Below, piece by piece: positions 17,171-28,978 of a stretch of 63,533 nucleotides of DNA (position 1 is the first letter of the stretch; each line of letters starts with the position of its first letter). The notes beneath the pieces were generated by a model, which was given only the letters and a program-made list of their open reading frames with translations, was not told where the DNA came from and did not search any database. The stretch is from Rhodocyclaceae bacterium. Its GTDB lineage: Bacteria > Pseudomonadota > Gammaproteobacteria > Burkholderiales > Rhodocyclaceae. The translations under genes and the position numbers were made by a program. The stretch spans positions 1 to 63,533 of the forward strand of contig JAVBXY010000018.1 in the NCBI GenBank assembly GCA_030824275.1, read 5' to 3'.

Positions 17171-17299
17171 GGCCCATATCGCGCCCATGTCGGCAGCCGC
17201 GACGGCAGTGTTGTCAGGTTTGTCACAATCCTTGGGCATCAGCGGGTTGAAGCAAGGTGAGTGCCACTTGGGCGGCCCGGATACATGCTGCCGTAAGGC

Positions 17300-17329
17300 T
17301 TGTGCCTAACCCGATTCAGCCGCTATAAT
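17300..17329 (+). promoter_or_regulatory. Promoter of the rpsB-tsf operon
   Basis: TTGTGC (17300-17305), an 18-bp spacer and a perfect TATAAT (17324-17329). It implies a leader of about 108 nt before the rpsB ATG. Confidence 0.7.
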
Positions 17330-17339
17330 GGCGCGCTTG

Positions 17340-17415
17340 TCCGGGGCAGTCCCGGGCAAAATCCACACGCTCGACACCGATAGGGTGGCTTCCTTGGAAG
17401 CAGCACGGTCGAGCG
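17340..17415 (+). promoter_or_regulatory. Structured rpsB leader RNA (candidate S2 autoregulation site)
   Basis: A short hairpin (CCGGG / CCCGG, from 17341) is followed by a larger one. Its outer stem is CGCTCGAC (17368-17375) with GTCGAGCG (17408-17415), enclosing the perfect hairpin GCTTCC-TT-GGAAGC (17388-17401). It ends 28 nt before the rpsB ATG. Ribosomal protein S2 represses its own mRNA through such leaders in other bacteria; applying that here is inference. Confidence 0.55.
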
Positions 17416-17443
17416 GCGGTTCAACCCATATCGGAGATACTCG

Positions 17444-18196
17444 ATGAGCACTACTATGCGCCAGATGCTGGAGGCCGGCGTTCACTTCGGCCACCAGACC
17501 CGTTTCTGGAACCCCAAAATGGCTCCGTTCATTTTTGGCCATCGCAACAAGATTCACATCATCAACCTTGAAAAGACCCTGGCCAAGTACAACGAGGCCA
17601 TCTCTTTCGTCAAGAAGCTGGCAGCCAAGAAGGGCACCATTCTTTTCGTCAGCACCAAGCGTCAGGCGCGCGAAATCATTGCTGAAGAAGCGGCCCGTTG
17701 CGGCATGCCCTTCGTTGATGACCGCTGGCTCGGCGGCATGATGACCAACTTCAAGACCCTCAAGCTTTCCGTCAAGCGCCTGAAGGATCTGGAGCAGATG
17801 AACGAAGACGGCAGCTTCGAAAAGCTGTCGAAGAAAGAAGCCCTGACCCTTCAGCGCGAAATGGACAAGCTGCGCAAGTCCATCGGCGGCATCAAGGACA
17901 TGGGCGGCCTGCCGGACGCGATTTTCATCATCGACGTTGGCTACCACAAGATCGCGATCACCGAAGCTGGCAAGCTCGGCATTCCGGTCATCGGCGTGGT
18001 CGATACCAACCACTCCCCGGAAGGCGTGAACTACGTGATCCCGGGCAATGACGACTCTTCCGGCGCGATCCGTCTCTACGCCCGTGGCGTGGCCGACGCG
18101 GTTCTCGAAGGCAAGAACCAGTCGATGAACGACGTGGTGCAGCAACTGGCTGGCGACGACGAGTTCGTCGAGGTCGAGGACGGCGCTGCCGAGTAA
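17444..18196 (+). CDS. rpsB: 30S ribosomal protein S2
   Basis: 250 residues. [26 protein letters not shown] is the standard S2 N-terminus. Further blocks are [28 protein letters not shown] and the C-terminal [14 protein letters not shown]. It opens a long unidirectional block in which every gene to rnhB and beyond is on the plus strand. An attenuator-like hairpin follows it. Confidence 0.97.
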   Translation: MSTTMRQMLEAGVHFGHQTRFWNPKMAPFIFGHRNKIHIINLEKTLAKYNEAISFVKKLAAKKGTILFVSTKRQAREIIAEEAARCGMPFVDDRWLGGMMTNFKTLKLSVKRLKDLEQMNEDGSFEKLSKKEALTLQREMDKLRKSIGGIKDMGGLPDAIFIIDVGYHKIAITEAGKLGIPVIGVVDTNHSPEGVNYVIPGNDDSSGAIRLYARGVADAVLEGKNQSMNDVVQQLAGDDEFVEVEDGAAE

Positions 18197-18203
18197 GTCG
18201 CTG

Positions 18204-18233
18204 AAAGCGGGGCGCCAATGCGTCCCGCTTTTT
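18204..18233 (+). terminator. Attenuator-type hairpin between rpsB and tsf
   Basis: AAAGCGGG (18204-18211) pairs with CCCGCTTT (18224-18231), with an inner CGC/GCG, followed by a short T-run. It lies between two co-directional genes, so partial termination would give more S2 than Ts message. Confidence 0.7.
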
Positions 18234-18282
18234 CAAGCTTGTATCGTCCCGTTTTACCGAACATTGAATGACGGAGTAAAGA

Positions 18283-19182
18283 ATGGCGGAAATTACCGCA
18301 GGCATGGTCAAGGAACTGCGCGAGAAGACCGACGCGCCGATGATGGAATGCAAGAAGGCGCTCACCGAGGCTGGCGGCGACATGGCCAAGGCCGAGGAAA
18401 TCCTGCGCGTCAAGCTGGGTAACAAGGCCAGCAAGGCTGCGACCCGCGTTGCTGCTGAAGGCGTCGTGTCGATCAATATCAGCGCCGATGGCAAGCTGGG
18501 CAGCATCCTCGAAATCAATTCGGAAACCGACTTCGTCGCCAAAAACGACGATTTCCTGGCGCTTGCCGCCGGTGCCGCCAAGCTGGTGGCCGAGAAGAAT
18601 CCCGCCGACGTCGCTGCGTTGTCCGCGCTGCCGCTGGGCGATGGTACGGTGGAATCCGTTCGCTCCGCACTGGTCGGCAAGATCGGCGAGAACATGTCGA
18701 TCCGTCGTTTCCAGCGCGCCGAAGCCAAGGGTAAGCTGGTTTCCTACGTTCACGGTGGTTCCAAGATTGGCGTGCTGGTGGATGTGGTCGATGGCGACGA
18801 GCAACTGGCCAAGGACATCGCCATGCATATCGCGGCCTCCAAGCCGAAGTCGCTGGATTCCTCCGGCGTTTCCGCTGAGCTGCTGGATACCGAGCGTCGC
18901 ATCGCCATCGAGAAAGCCCGCGAAGCCGGCAAGCCCGAAGCCATGCTGGAGAAGATCGCCGAAGGCACGGTTCAGAAGTATCTGAAGGACGTCACCCTGC
19001 TGGGTCAAGTCTTCGTCAAGGCCGAGGATGGCAAGCAGACCATCGAGCAGCTGCTGAAGTCCAAGGGCGCCTCGGTGGCCAGCTTCACGCTGTACATGGT
19101 GGGTGAGGGCATCGAGAAGAAAGTGACCGACTTCGCCGCTGAAGTGGCTGCTCAGGCTGCTGCTGCCGCTGGCAACAAATAA
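18283..19182 (+). CDS. tsf: Elongation factor Ts
   Basis: 299 residues. The N-terminal UBA-like domain [22 protein letters not shown] is followed by the nucleotide-exchange motif [11 protein letters not shown]. It regenerates EF-Tu-GTP. It sits 86 nt after rpsB, with the hairpin at 18204 between them, and 10 nt before pyrH. Confidence 0.97.
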   Translation: MAEITAGMVKELREKTDAPMMECKKALTEAGGDMAKAEEILRVKLGNKASKAATRVAAEGVVSINISADGKLGSILEINSETDFVAKNDDFLALAAGAAKLVAEKNPADVAALSALPLGDGTVESVRSALVGKIGENMSIRRFQRAEAKGKLVSYVHGGSKIGVLVDVVDGDEQLAKDIAMHIAASKPKSLDSSGVSAELLDTERRIAIEKAREAGKPEAMLEKIAEGTVQKYLKDVTLLGQVFVKAEDGKQTIEQLLKSKGASVASFTLYMVGEGIEKKVTDFAAEVAAQAAAAAGNK

Positions 19183-19192
19183 GAAGCCGGTC

Positions 19193-19909
19193 ATGTCCGT
19201 CGCCAAGTTCCGCCGCATCCTGCTCAAGCTGTCGGGTGAGGCCCTGATGGGTGATGATGCTTATGGCATCAATACCAAGATGCTTGGTGGCATCGTGGCG
19301 GAAATCAAGGCGGTCACCGATCTCGGGGTTGAGATCGGCGTCGTCATCGGCGGCGGCAATATCTTTCGCGGCGTGGCTGGTACCGCTACCGGCATGGATC
19401 GCGCCACTGCCGACTACATGGGCATGCTGGCCACGGTGATGAATGCCATGGCCCTGTCCGATGCCATGCGTCAGGCTGGCATCAATGCTCGCGTACAGTC
19501 TGCGCTCAACATCGAGCAGGTGATCGAGCCCTATATCCGCGGCAAGGCCATTCGTTATCTCGAAGAGGGCAAGGTGGTGATCTTCGCCGCTGGCACCGGC
19601 AATCCTTTCTTCACCACCGATACTGCCGCCGCCCTGCGTGGCTCGGAAATCGGTGCCGAGATCGTCTTGAAGGCGACCAAGGTGGATGGCATCTACACCG
19701 CCGATCCGAAGAAAGACTCGACGGCGACGCGTTTCGCTCGTATTAGTTTCGATGAGGCCATTAGCCGCAATCTGGCGGTGATGGATGCGACGGCCTTCGC
19801 TCTGTGTCGCGACCAGAAGCTGCCGATCAATGTGTTCTCAATCTTCAAGGAAGGTGCGCTGAGGCGCATCGTCACCGGCGAGGATGAGGGCACCATGGTG
19901 CATGTGTAA
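19193..19909 (+). CDS. pyrH: Uridylate kinase
   Basis: 238 residues of the amino-acid-kinase fold: [18 protein letters not shown], then [13 protein letters not shown], and [16 protein letters not shown] near residue 165. It phosphorylates UMP to UDP and is hexameric in bacteria. Standard neighbour of tsf and frr. Confidence 0.97.
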   Translation: MSVAKFRRILLKLSGEALMGDDAYGINTKMLGGIVAEIKAVTDLGVEIGVVIGGGNIFRGVAGTATGMDRATADYMGMLATVMNAMALSDAMRQAGINARVQSALNIEQVIEPYIRGKAIRYLEEGKVVIFAAGTGNPFFTTDTAAALRGSEIGAEIVLKATKVDGIYTADPKKDSTATRFARISFDEAISRNLAVMDATAFALCRDQKLPINVFSIFKEGALRRIVTGEDEGTMVHV

Positions 19910-19927
19910 ATCGTTTAGGAGTTGGAT

Positions 19928-20485
19928 GTGATTCCCGAACTGAAGAAGACCACCGAACAGAAGATGCAGAAGAGCCTCGAGTCGTTGAAGAACGATCTCG
20001 CCAAGGTTCGCACCGGCCGCGCCCACACCGGCATCCTCGACCATGTGCAGGTCGAGTACTACGGCTCCATGGTGCCCATTGCCCAAGTAGCCAACGTGAC
20101 CCTGATCGACGCCCGCACTATCGGCGTCCAGGCTTGGGAAAAGCCGATGATCGGCAAGGTCGAGAAAGCCATTCGCGATTCCGACCTTGGTTTGAATCCA
20201 GCATCGCAGGGCGACATCATCCGCGTGCCGATGCCTGCTCTGACCGAGGAGCGTCGCAAGGAGCTGTTCAAGGTGCTCAAGCACGAAGGCGAGAACGCCA
20301 AGGTGGCGATCCGCAACCTGCGCCGCGACGGCAACACCCATCTCAAGGATGCGCTGAAGAAAAAGGAAATCTCCGAGGACGACGAGCGTCGTGCCCAGGA
20401 CGACATCCAGAAGCTCACCGACCGCTATGTCGCCGAAGTTGACAAGATGATGGCGGAAAAAGAAAAAGACCTGATGGCGATCTGA
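19928..20485 (+). CDS. frr: Ribosome recycling factor
   Basis: 185 residues, exactly the usual length, from GTG at 19928 with AGGAG 6 nt upstream; an in-frame TTG at 19922 is too close to that site. Family blocks are [23 protein letters not shown] and [14 protein letters not shown]. With EF-G it splits post-termination ribosomes. Confidence 0.96.
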   Translation: MIPELKKTTEQKMQKSLESLKNDLAKVRTGRAHTGILDHVQVEYYGSMVPIAQVANVTLIDARTIGVQAWEKPMIGKVEKAIRDSDLGLNPASQGDIIRVPMPALTEERRKELFKVLKHEGENAKVAIRNLRRDGNTHLKDALKKKEISEDDERRAQDDIQKLTDRYVAEVDKMMAEKEKDLMAI

Positions 20486-20516
20486 CCGGTCGCCACCAGC
20501 GGCGGAGGAGACAGCC

Positions 20517-21306
<790 letters not shown>

Positions 21307-21314
<8 letters not shown>

Positions 21315-22110
21315 AGCCCGGGTCATCACTGCGCTGTTTCTCGTCGCGGGCCTCGGCGCCATCCTCTTCGCCTTGCCGCCGATTGCCGCAGTGTTGGCGT
21401 TTGCCGGCATCGCTGCCTTGGCCGCGTGGGAGTGGGGCGGGCTGATGCGCCAGGAAAAGCCGGCGCGTGTCTTGTATGCCCTGGCGATGCTGTTGTTTTG
21501 CTGGCAGCTTCATGTCGCGGCTCCTGAGTTGCTTCCCACCTTGCTAGGCATTTCCGCCATTTTCTGGATTGCCGTCATTCCGTTCTGGTTGCGCTACAAA
21601 TGGACTTTGGCGGGCAATGATGCTTTTGCCTATTTGATCGGTGTCCTGGTGATACTGCCGACCTGGGTGGCGATGGTCTCGCTGCACGCGGTAAGCTCTT
21701 GGCTATTGCTGGCGGCAATGGGTCTTGTCTGGGTGGCAGACATTTCCGCCTATTTCGCGGGACGTGCCTTCGGCAAGCACAAACTGGCGCCGACTATCAG
21801 CCCTGGCAAGAGCTGGGAAGGCGTGGCCGGTGCCGTGATCGGTGTGCTGGTGTATGGCGGCATCCTGTTCGCGTTCTCGCCACTGGCTGGCAAGTTGCCC
21901 TTGTCTGCCCTCCCGATTGCCTTGCTGTTGCTGATGCTGACCTCTGTCAGTGTCACGGGTGATCTCTTTGAATCACTGCTTAAGCGTCAGGCCGGCATCA
22001 AGGACAGCAGCAATCTGCTCCCAGGCCACGGCGGCGTCCTTGATCGAATTGATGCCTTGACGTCCACGCTGCCGCTGGCGGCCCTGATTCTGCATTTCGT
22101 CCGCTCATGA
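21307..22110 (+). CDS. cdsA: Phosphatidate cytidylyltransferase
   Basis: 267 residues from the ATG at 21307 ([11 protein letters not shown]), which overlaps the uppS stop. About seven or eight membrane helices. The family signature is intact near the C-terminus: [21 protein letters not shown] then VLDRIDA. It makes CDP-diacylglycerol from phosphatidate and CTP. Its stop overlaps the dxr start (ATGA). Confidence 0.96.
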
Positions 22111-23279
22111 AACTTACCGTTCTAGGCGCTACCGGGTCCATCGGCGTCAGCACCCTTGATGTGGTGGCCCGTCATCCCGACCGCTTCCAGGTCGTTGCGC
22201 TCACCGGCCATAGCCGCGTCGAGGTCCTGGCCGAGCAGTGCCGGCGCTTCCGTCCCGTCTATGCGGTGGTTGGCAGTGCCGCTGATGCCCAGCGCCTGGT
22301 CGGCATGTTGACAGGACTGGGGACCGAGGTACTTCACGGCGCCGAGGCGTTGTCCCAGGTGGCCAGTCTGCCCGAGGTGGACGCAGTGATGGCTGCCATC
22401 GTTGGCGCAGCCGGATTGGAACCGACCCTTGCCGCCGCACGTGCCGGCAAGCGCGTACTGCTGGCGAACAAGGAGGCACTGGTGATGGCCGGCGCCGTGT
22501 TCATGGCCGAAGTGCGGCGCGCCGGCGCATTGTTGTTGCCCATCGACAGCGAACACAATGCCGTGTTCCAGTCCATGCCCCACGACTACGCCGGCGACAT
22601 GCCGCGATCCGGCGTGCGGCGTGTGCTGCTGACCGCCTCCGGCGGCCCCTTTCGCACCGCCTCGCTGGACATGCTGACCACAGTGACGCCGGAGCAGGCG
22701 GTGGCCCATCCGAAATGGTCCATGGGGCGCAAGATATCCGTGGATTCGGCGACCATGATGAACAAGGGACTGGAAGTCATCGAGGCCCACTGGCTGTTCA
22801 ACGCGCCGGCCGACAAAATCGAGGTGGTGATTCATCCGCAGAGTGTGATCCATTCCTTGGTCGATTACGAGGATGGTTCGGTGCTGGCCCAGCTCGGCAA
22901 CCCGGACATGCGTACGCCGATTGCTCATGCCCTGGCTTGGCCTGGTCGCATCGACTCCGGTGTCGCCTCCCTCGATCTCTTCGCCGTCGCGCAATTGAAT
23001 TTTGAACGTCCCGATCCGGTTCGCTTCCCCTGTCTTGATCTTGCATACCGAGCCCTGCGCGCCGAAGGCAATGCGGCGGCAGTGTTGAATGCGGCCAACG
23101 AAGTCGCGGTGGCGGCGTTTCTTGATCGACGCCTGCCCTTCCTGCGCATTGCCGATGTGATCGCCGCCGCTCTTGATGCCGTGCCGCATGCGGCGCTGCC
23201 GGATCTCGCTGCGGTACTCGAAGCCGATCGTTGCGGTCGCGAGGCGGCCATGCGCGCGCTCGCCCGTTACACGACATGA
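22107..23279 (+). CDS. dxr: 1-deoxy-D-xylulose 5-phosphate reductoisomerase
   Basis: 390 residues. NADPH-binding motif [15 protein letters not shown], metal and substrate region [13 protein letters not shown], the flexible loop near [23 protein letters not shown], and a C-terminal helical domain. First committed step of the MEP isoprenoid pathway, which supplies UppS two genes upstream. Coupled on both sides by 4-nt overlaps. Confidence 0.97.
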   Translation: MKLTVLGATGSIGVSTLDVVARHPDRFQVVALTGHSRVEVLAEQCRRFRPVYAVVGSAADAQRLVGMLTGLGTEVLHGAEALSQVASLPEVDAVMAAIVGAAGLEPTLAAARAGKRVLLANKEALVMAGAVFMAEVRRAGALLLPIDSEHNAVFQSMPHDYAGDMPRSGVRRVLLTASGGPFRTASLDMLTTVTPEQAVAHPKWSMGRKISVDSATMMNKGLEVIEAHWLFNAPADKIEVVIHPQSVIHSLVDYEDGSVLAQLGNPDMRTPIAHALAWPGRIDSGVASLDLFAVAQLNFERPDPVRFPCLDLAYRALRAEGNAAAVLNAANEVAVAAFLDRRLPFLRIADVIAAALDAVPHAALPDLAAVLEADRCGREAAMRALARYTT

Positions 23280-24649
23280 CGCCGGAGATGTTCGCCTGGT
23301 ATGCGGGGGCTTTCATCCTTGCTCTGGGCGTCCTAGTGGTCGTGCATGAACTCGGCCACTATCTGGCCGCGCGTGCCTGCAACGTCAAGGTGCTGCGCTT
23401 CTCCGTCGGCTTCGGCAAAACCATCTGGTCGCGCTGTTATGGTCGCGACGGTACCGAATGGGCCATCGCTCTCTTCCCGCTGGGCGGTTACGTCAAGATG
23501 CTCGATGAACGCGAGGGCGAAGTGCCCGTGGACGAATTGTCACGGGCCTTCAATCGTCAGCCGGTCGGTCGCCGGGCCTTCATCGTGGCCGCCGGCCCGG
23601 TCGCCAACCTGCTGCTGGCGGTGCTTCTGTACTGGGCGCTGTTCATGTATGGCATCACCGAACTCAAACCCCGCTTGGGAACGCCACCTGCCAGCACACC
23701 TGCTGCGATGGCCGGCATTGTTGAGGGCGGCACCGTCACCGCCGTCAACGGCGAGCCGATCGAGAGTTGGCAGGATTTGCGCTGGGAAGTCCTGCGCCAG
23801 GTCATGGACAAGCAGCTGCTGCAACTCGACGTGGTCGGCTTGGGGCGGGAGCGCACCAGCCACCGTATCGACAGCCAAAGTTTCAATCTCGAAGAGATGG
23901 AGAAGGATCCTTTGCGGCCACTGGGCCTGGTGCTCTATCGGCCGCGTCTGCCCGCAGTGGTGGGGCATGTCGTCTCTGGTTCAGCGGCAGCCATGGCCGG
24001 TTTCCAAGAGGGCGACCGGGTGCTGGCCATCGACGACAAGCCGGTCACCGAATGGGCGGAGCTTTCCGCAACCGCACGGGCATCCGCCGGGCGCGAACTG
24101 GCCGTGGTCGTCGAGCGGAACGGGACGCGAATATCCTTGCGCGCCACGCCGCAACTCGCGGAAGAGGGAGGGAAGCGTCTCGGTCGCCTTGGACTAATGG
24201 TCAGGGATGATCCCTCGCAACACGCCGAGATGATGATCGTGGTTCGCCATGGCCCGCTTGATGCAGCCGGTCGGGCCTTGACCCAGACATGGGATACGGC
24301 AGTACTCAGTCTGCGCATGATGGGCCGCATGATCACCGGCGAGCTATCCTGGAAAAACCTGTCCGGCCCCGTCACTATTGCGGACTATGCGGGTCAATCG
24401 GCCCGCATGGGGCCTAGCTATTATTTGCGTTTTCTGGCGCTCATCAGCATCAGTCTCGGTGTCCTCAACCTGTTGCCCGTACCCGTTCTGGATGGGGGGC
24501 ATTTGATGTATTATCTTGTCGAGTTCATCAAGGGTGGCCCGGTGTCAGAACGGGTTCTGGAGATCGGTCAACAAATCGGTCTCGCCTTGCTGGCACTGCT
24601 GATGGCTTTTGCCTTCTACAACGACATCAACCGTCTATTTACCGGCTAA
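23276..24649 (+). CDS. rseP: Site-2 intramembrane zinc protease RseP
   Basis: 457 residues from the ATG at 23276, which overlaps the dxr stop. The active site HELGH (His24-His28) sits in the first membrane helix. Two periplasmic PDZ domains follow (about 105-290), and the second zinc motif [10 protein letters not shown] is in a late helix. In E. coli it cleaves RseA to release sigma-E. Its place directly before bamA fits envelope stress control. Confidence 0.96.
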   Translation: MTPEMFAWYAGAFILALGVLVVVHELGHYLAARACNVKVLRFSVGFGKTIWSRCYGRDGTEWAIALFPLGGYVKMLDEREGEVPVDELSRAFNRQPVGRRAFIVAAGPVANLLLAVLLYWALFMYGITELKPRLGTPPASTPAAMAGIVEGGTVTAVNGEPIESWQDLRWEVLRQVMDKQLLQLDVVGLGRERTSHRIDSQSFNLEEMEKDPLRPLGLVLYRPRLPAVVGHVVSGSAAAMAGFQEGDRVLAIDDKPVTEWAELSATARASAGRELAVVVERNGTRISLRATPQLAEEGGKRLGRLGLMVRDDPSQHAEMMIVVRHGPLDAAGRALTQTWDTAVLSLRMMGRMITGELSWKNLSGPVTIADYAGQSARMGPSYYLRFLALISISLGVLNLLPVPVLDGGHLMYYLVEFIKGGPVSERVLEIGQQIGLALLALLMAFAFYNDINRLFTG

Positions 24650-24664
24650 CCTCCGTCGAGTCCA

Positions 24665-26950
24665 ATGAAGAAAAAGCTGCTTGCCGGCCTGGTCGCCGCC
24701 CTGTTGGTCAAATCCGTTTTTGCCTTCGAACCGTTCCAGATCAGGGACATTCGTGTCGAGGGCATTCAACGTACTGAAGCGGGTACGGTGTTCTCCTATC
24801 TGCCGGTGAAAGTCGGCGATACCATGAACGACGAGAAGGCGGCAGCGGCCATCAAGACCCTGTTTGCCACTGGTTTCTTCAAGGATGTGCGCCTCGAGAT
24901 CGATGGGCAGGTGTTGGTGGTGGTACTGGAAGAGCGACCGGCGATTGCTTCGCTGGAGTTTACAGGGCTGAAGACTTTCAAGCCTGAGGACCTCAAGAAG
25001 TCCCTGCGTGAAGTCGGCCTTGCCGAATCCCGTATTTTTGACCGAGCCATGGTCGAGCGTGCCGAGCAGGAACTCAAGCGTCAGTATCTTGCCCAGGGCC
25101 ACTATGCGGTCGAAATCACGACCACCATCACGCCTCTTGAGCGTAATCGCGTCGGCGTCAATTTCGCGGTGAATGAAGGCGACATCGCAAAGATCAAGCA
25201 GATCAACATCATCGGCGCCAGCGCCTTTAAGGAAGGCGATCTGCTGGACCTCTTCATGTTACGCACGCCGGGATGGATTACTTGGTACACCAAGAACGAC
25301 CAGTATTCGAAACAAAAACTATCCGGCGATTTGGAGAAGCTACGCTCCCACTATCTTGATCAGGGCTACCTTGAGTTCAATATTGAATCGACTCAGGTAT
25401 CGATTTCTTCGAACAAGCAGGACATCTACATCACCATCAACATTACCGAAGGTGAGAAGTACACCGTGTCATCGGTCAAATTGGCCGGCGAGTTGTTGCT
25501 ACCCGAGGCCGAACTGACCAAGCTGGTTCAGATCAAACCGGGCGACGTTTTTTCCCGCGAGAAAATGACCGACACCACCAAGGCCATCAGTGAGCGCCTT
25601 GGGAATGAAGGCTACGCATTTGCCAACGTCAATGCTGCACCAGAATTGGACAAGGCAAAACGCCAGGTGGCGTTTACCGTGTTCATCGATCCGGGTCGTC
25701 GAGTCTATGTCCGGCGCATCAATGTAGTGGGCAACACCAAGACCCGTGATGAGGTGATCCGGCGCGAGATGCGACAGGTCGAGTCGAGTTGGTACGATGG
25801 CGACAAGATCAACAAGTCGCGTACGCGGATTGATCGCCTCGGTTACTTTGACGAGGTTACGGTGGAGACGCCGCCTGTTGCTGGCACGACGGATCAGGTC
25901 GACATGGAGGTCAAGGTCAAGGAAAAGGCCACTGGCAACCTGATGCTGGGAGCTGGATTCTCTAGTTCCGATAAGTTGACCCTTTCCGGCGCGATTACGC
26001 AGCAGAATATATTTGGTAGCGGCAAGCATGTTGGGGTTCAGATCAGCACTAGCAAGTCGAACCGGGTTTATTCCCTTTCGCACACTGACCCATATTTCAC
26101 CGTAGACGGCATTAGTCAGGGTTTTGATGTTTATCATCGCGATACCGATACCAGTACGTTGGCCGTGGGTAGCTTTGGTTCAAAATCTACCGGTGGCGGA
26201 GTGCGTTATGGCTTCCCGATTGCAGATGATGATTACGTCAATTTCGGTTTATCGGGGGATAGCACCACGCTCAAGGTCGACACCAATAGTCCCCTACGCT
26301 ATCAGGATTACGTCACCCGTTTCGGTGCCAAGAGCACGACCTGGCTGACAACATTGGGATGGGCCAAAGATAGCCGTGACAGTGTGCTTTACACCACCAA
26401 TGGCGTTTATCGTCGAGCATCATTTGAGTTAGCCCTGCCGGGAAGTACCGCGACCTATTGGCGCGGTAGCTATCAGCATCAGCATTTCATTCCTCTTGCC
26501 TTTGACAAGCGGTTCACCTTGGCCTTGAATGGTGAGATCGGGTTTGCAAAAGCCTATGGCAACAAAGAATTGCCTTTCTTCAAGAACTATTACGCTGGTG
26601 GCATCGGTTCCGTACGTGGTTTTGAGTCCAGTTCCCTCGGTCCCCGCGATCCGGCAACTGGTGATCTCCTTGGCGGCACGACCCGTCTGATCGGCAACGC
26701 CGAATTACTTTTCCCTGTTCCCGGCATGGGGCAGGACAAGTCCCTGCGCATGAGCGCATTCGTGGATGCTGGCAACGTCTGGGGTTACGACACCAAGTTC
26801 AGCATGGGCAGCCTGCGCTACAGTACTGGCGTCGCCCTGTCGTGGAACTCCCCAATGGGTCCGTTGAAATTTTCCTTTGCCAACCCTCTTAACAAGAAGC
26901 CCGAAGACAAATTGCAGCGTCTGCAATTCCAGATGGGCTCTGTTTTCTGA
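24665..26950 (+). CDS. bamA: Outer membrane protein assembly factor BamA
   Basis: 761 residues. Signal peptide MKKKLLAGLVAALLVKSVFA, five POTRA domains (about 22-420) and a C-terminal 16-strand barrel. The conserved loop-6 motif VRGF is present in GGIGSVRGFESSSLGPRD, and the protein ends in phenylalanine (MGSVF), as expected for an outer membrane barrel. It inserts barrel proteins into the outer membrane, with Skp encoded next. Confidence 0.97.
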   Translation: MKKKLLAGLVAALLVKSVFAFEPFQIRDIRVEGIQRTEAGTVFSYLPVKVGDTMNDEKAAAAIKTLFATGFFKDVRLEIDGQVLVVVLEERPAIASLEFTGLKTFKPEDLKKSLREVGLAESRIFDRAMVERAEQELKRQYLAQGHYAVEITTTITPLERNRVGVNFAVNEGDIAKIKQINIIGASAFKEGDLLDLFMLRTPGWITWYTKNDQYSKQKLSGDLEKLRSHYLDQGYLEFNIESTQVSISSNKQDIYITINITEGEKYTVSSVKLAGELLLPEAELTKLVQIKPGDVFSREKMTDTTKAISERLGNEGYAFANVNAAPELDKAKRQVAFTVFIDPGRRVYVRRINVVGNTKTRDEVIRREMRQVESSWYDGDKINKSRTRIDRLGYFDEVTVETPPVAGTTDQVDMEVKVKEKATGNLMLGAGFSSSDKLTLSGAITQQNIFGSGKHVGVQISTSKSNRVYSLSHTDPYFTVDGISQGFDVYHRDTDTSTLAVGSFGSKSTGGGVRYGFPIADDDYVNFGLSGDSTTLKVDTNSPLRYQDYVTRFGAKSTTWLTTLGWAKDSRDSVLYTTNGVYRRASFELALPGSTATYWRGSYQHQHFIPLAFDKRFTLALNGEIGFAKAYGNKELPFFKNYYAGGIGSVRGFESSSLGPRDPATGDLLGGTTRLIGNAELLFPVPGMGQDKSLRMSAFVDAGNVWGYDTKFSMGSLRYSTGVALSWNSPMGPLKFSFANPLNKKPEDKLQRLQFQMGSVF

Positions 26951-26971
26951 TCAATTCATCGCGAGAATCTC

Positions 26972-27472
26972 ATGCTAAAGAAGACCCTTCTTGCCGGTTG
27001 TGCCCTCCTGATGCTTTCCGGTTCCGTTCTGGCCGACAGCAAGATCGGCTTTGTTAACAGTCAGCGTATTCTTAACGATTCGCCGCAGGCCGCGCGAGCC
27101 AAGAAGAAGATCGAAAAGGATTTCGAGAAACGAGATCAGGATCTCCAGCGTCTTGCCAAGCAGTTGCAGGGCATGCAGGAGGCCATTGAAAAAAATGGTG
27201 TCACCATGGGCGAAGGCGAGCGTCGTACCAAGGAGCGCGAGTTCGGTGAATTGAATCGGGAATTCCAGCGCAAGCAGCGCGAGTTCCGCGAGGATCTCAG
27301 CCAACGCCAGAACGAGGAAATGGCGGCGATTTTCGAGCGCGTGAACAAGATCATCAAGCAGGTCGCCGAGGCAGAGAAGTACGACATCATTTTCCAGGAA
27401 GCGGTGTACGCCAACCCTCGCATCGATATCACCGACAGGGTGATCAAGGCGCTGGGCGACGGTGCGAAGTAA
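26972..27472 (+). CDS. skp: Periplasmic chaperone Skp/OmpH
   Basis: 166 residues. Signal peptide MLKKTLLAGCALLMLSGSVLA, then KIGFVNSQRIL and a long charged coiled-coil region (about 45-130) rich in Lys/Glu/Gln/Arg, forming the tentacles that hold unfolded outer membrane proteins. It is placed between bamA and lpxD, as in most proteobacteria. Confidence 0.95.
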   Translation: MLKKTLLAGCALLMLSGSVLADSKIGFVNSQRILNDSPQAARAKKKIEKDFEKRDQDLQRLAKQLQGMQEAIEKNGVTMGEGERRTKEREFGELNREFQRKQREFREDLSQRQNEEMAAIFERVNKIIKQVAEAEKYDIIFQEAVYANPRIDITDRVIKALGDGAK

Positions 27473-27484
27473 TCCCTGATTACC

Positions 27485-28510
27485 GTGGCGCTGCGGCTGG
27501 ATGAGATTGTCGCGCGCTTCGGCGGCGAAATAGTCGGCTCTGGCGAGACGGCGATCAGTCGGATTGCGCCGCTGGATCAGGCGGGGCCGGGCGATCTGGC
27601 TTTCCTCTCGAATCCGAAATACCGTTCTCAGTTGGCAGATACACGGGCCAGCGCGGTGATCATGGCGCCGCCCGTTTCCGAGGTCCCTGTAGCCGCGATC
27701 CTGACGCCGCAGCCCTATCTTTACTACGCTCGCGTTGCTCAGTGGCTCAATCCACTACCGCCGGTTTGCCCCGGCGTGCATACCACCGCAAGCTGTGCGG
27801 GAGAAGTGGCGGCCTCGGCCTGCATTGGTCCCAATGTGGCAATAGATGCCGGCGCGCGCATTGGTGAACGCGTGGTCATTGGTGCCAATTGCAGCATTGG
27901 TGCTGGCGTCGAGATCGGCGCCGATACTCGCATTGCCGCGAATGTGGCTATTTATCCCGGTTGCCGGATTGGTGAGCGTGGCATCGTCCATTCCGGCGCC
28001 GTGATCGGCGCCGACGGTTTTGGTTTTGCTCGCGAGAAGGACGGCGCCTGGGTCAAGATTCCTCAGGTGGGGCGAGTCCTGATTGGTAACGATGTCGAGA
28101 TCGGCGCCGGTACCACCATTGATCGCGGTGCTCTGGGCGATACGGTGATCGGCGACGGTGTCAAGCTCGACAACCAGATTCAGGTCGGACACAACGTCCA
28201 TATCGGCGCCCATACCGCCATGGCCGGTTGCGTCGGTATTGCTGGCAGCGCCACCATCGGCGAGCGTTGTACCGTTGGTGGCGGAGCAGTCATCCTTGGC
28301 CATTTGACGATAGCCGACGACGTCAATGTCTCGGCTGGCACGCTGGTCGCGAAGTCGATTTTGAAAGCCGGGACCTACAGCGGTACCGTGCCCTTTCTCG
28401 AACACGGCGACTGGCTGAAAAATTTTGCGCGGCTGCGTCATCTCGACGCCATGGCCGATAAAATCCGCGCCCTCGAACAGCGGCTTGCCGCACTGGAGAC
28501 AAAAGCATGA
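27485..28510 (+). CDS. lpxD: UDP-3-O-acylglucosamine N-acyltransferase
   Basis: 341 residues with a GTG start at 27485; no strong ribosome site is visible. The N-terminal uridine-binding domain (about 1-100) is followed by a left-handed beta-helix of hexapeptide repeats (I-G-A/D-x patterns from about 105 to 315). The catalytic His is in [14 protein letters not shown]. It adds the second acyl chain in lipid A synthesis. Confidence 0.96.
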   Translation: MALRLDEIVARFGGEIVGSGETAISRIAPLDQAGPGDLAFLSNPKYRSQLADTRASAVIMAPPVSEVPVAAILTPQPYLYYARVAQWLNPLPPVCPGVHTTASCAGEVAASACIGPNVAIDAGARIGERVVIGANCSIGAGVEIGADTRIAANVAIYPGCRIGERGIVHSGAVIGADGFGFAREKDGAWVKIPQVGRVLIGNDVEIGAGTTIDRGALGDTVIGDGVKLDNQIQVGHNVHIGAHTAMAGCVGIAGSATIGERCTVGGGAVILGHLTIADDVNVSAGTLVAKSILKAGTYSGTVPFLEHGDWLKNFARLRHLDAMADKIRALEQRLAALETKA

Positions 28511-28971
28511 GCGAGCAGACATTGACCACGATGGACATCCACCAGATTCTCGACTATCTGCCACATCGCTATCCGATTCTGTTGGTGGATCGCGTGCTTG
28601 ATGTCGTTCCTGGCGAGCGCATCACGGCGCTGAAGAATGTCAGCATCAACGAGCCATTTTTCCCTGGTCATTACCCCCATCATCCGGTCATGCCCGGCGT
28701 CCTGATCGTCGAAGCCATGGCGCAGACAGCGGCCATCCTTGCCTTCAAGACCATGGGCAACAAGCCCAGCGCAAACGAGGTCTACTATTTCGTCGGCATC
28801 GACAATGCGCGCTTCAAGAAGCCCGTCAGCCCTGGCGATCAGCTGAAGATTGACGTCACGCTCAATGCCACCAAGCGCGGCATCTGGAAATTCTCCGCTG
28901 TGGCGAAAGTGGATGGCGAGGTGGCTACTGAGGCGGATCTGATCTGCGCCGTCCGCACCACTCCCCAATAA
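28507..28971 (+). CDS. fabZ: (3R)-hydroxyacyl-ACP dehydratase FabZ
   Basis: 154 residues; the ATG at 28507 overlaps the lpxD stop, and a second ATG at 28531 ([15 protein letters not shown]) gives the canonical length. Hotdog fold with active-site His in [14 protein letters not shown] and Glu in VLIVEAMAQ. It dehydrates 3-hydroxyacyl-ACP, competing with LpxA and LpxD for the same substrate pool, hence the conserved clustering. Confidence 0.96.
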   Translation: MSEQTLTTMDIHQILDYLPHRYPILLVDRVLDVVPGERITALKNVSINEPFFPGHYPHHPVMPGVLIVEAMAQTAAILAFKTMGNKPSANEVYYFVGIDNARFKKPVSPGDQLKIDVTLNATKRGIWKFSAVAKVDGEVATEADLICAVRTTPQ

Positions 28972-28978
28972 GTCGCAA

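Noticed and set aside
27529..27553. 21/25 match to the 25-bp repeat in lpxD
   Set aside because: The encoded [10 protein letters not shown] is typical of LpxD N-termini, so the match is probably due to protein coding.
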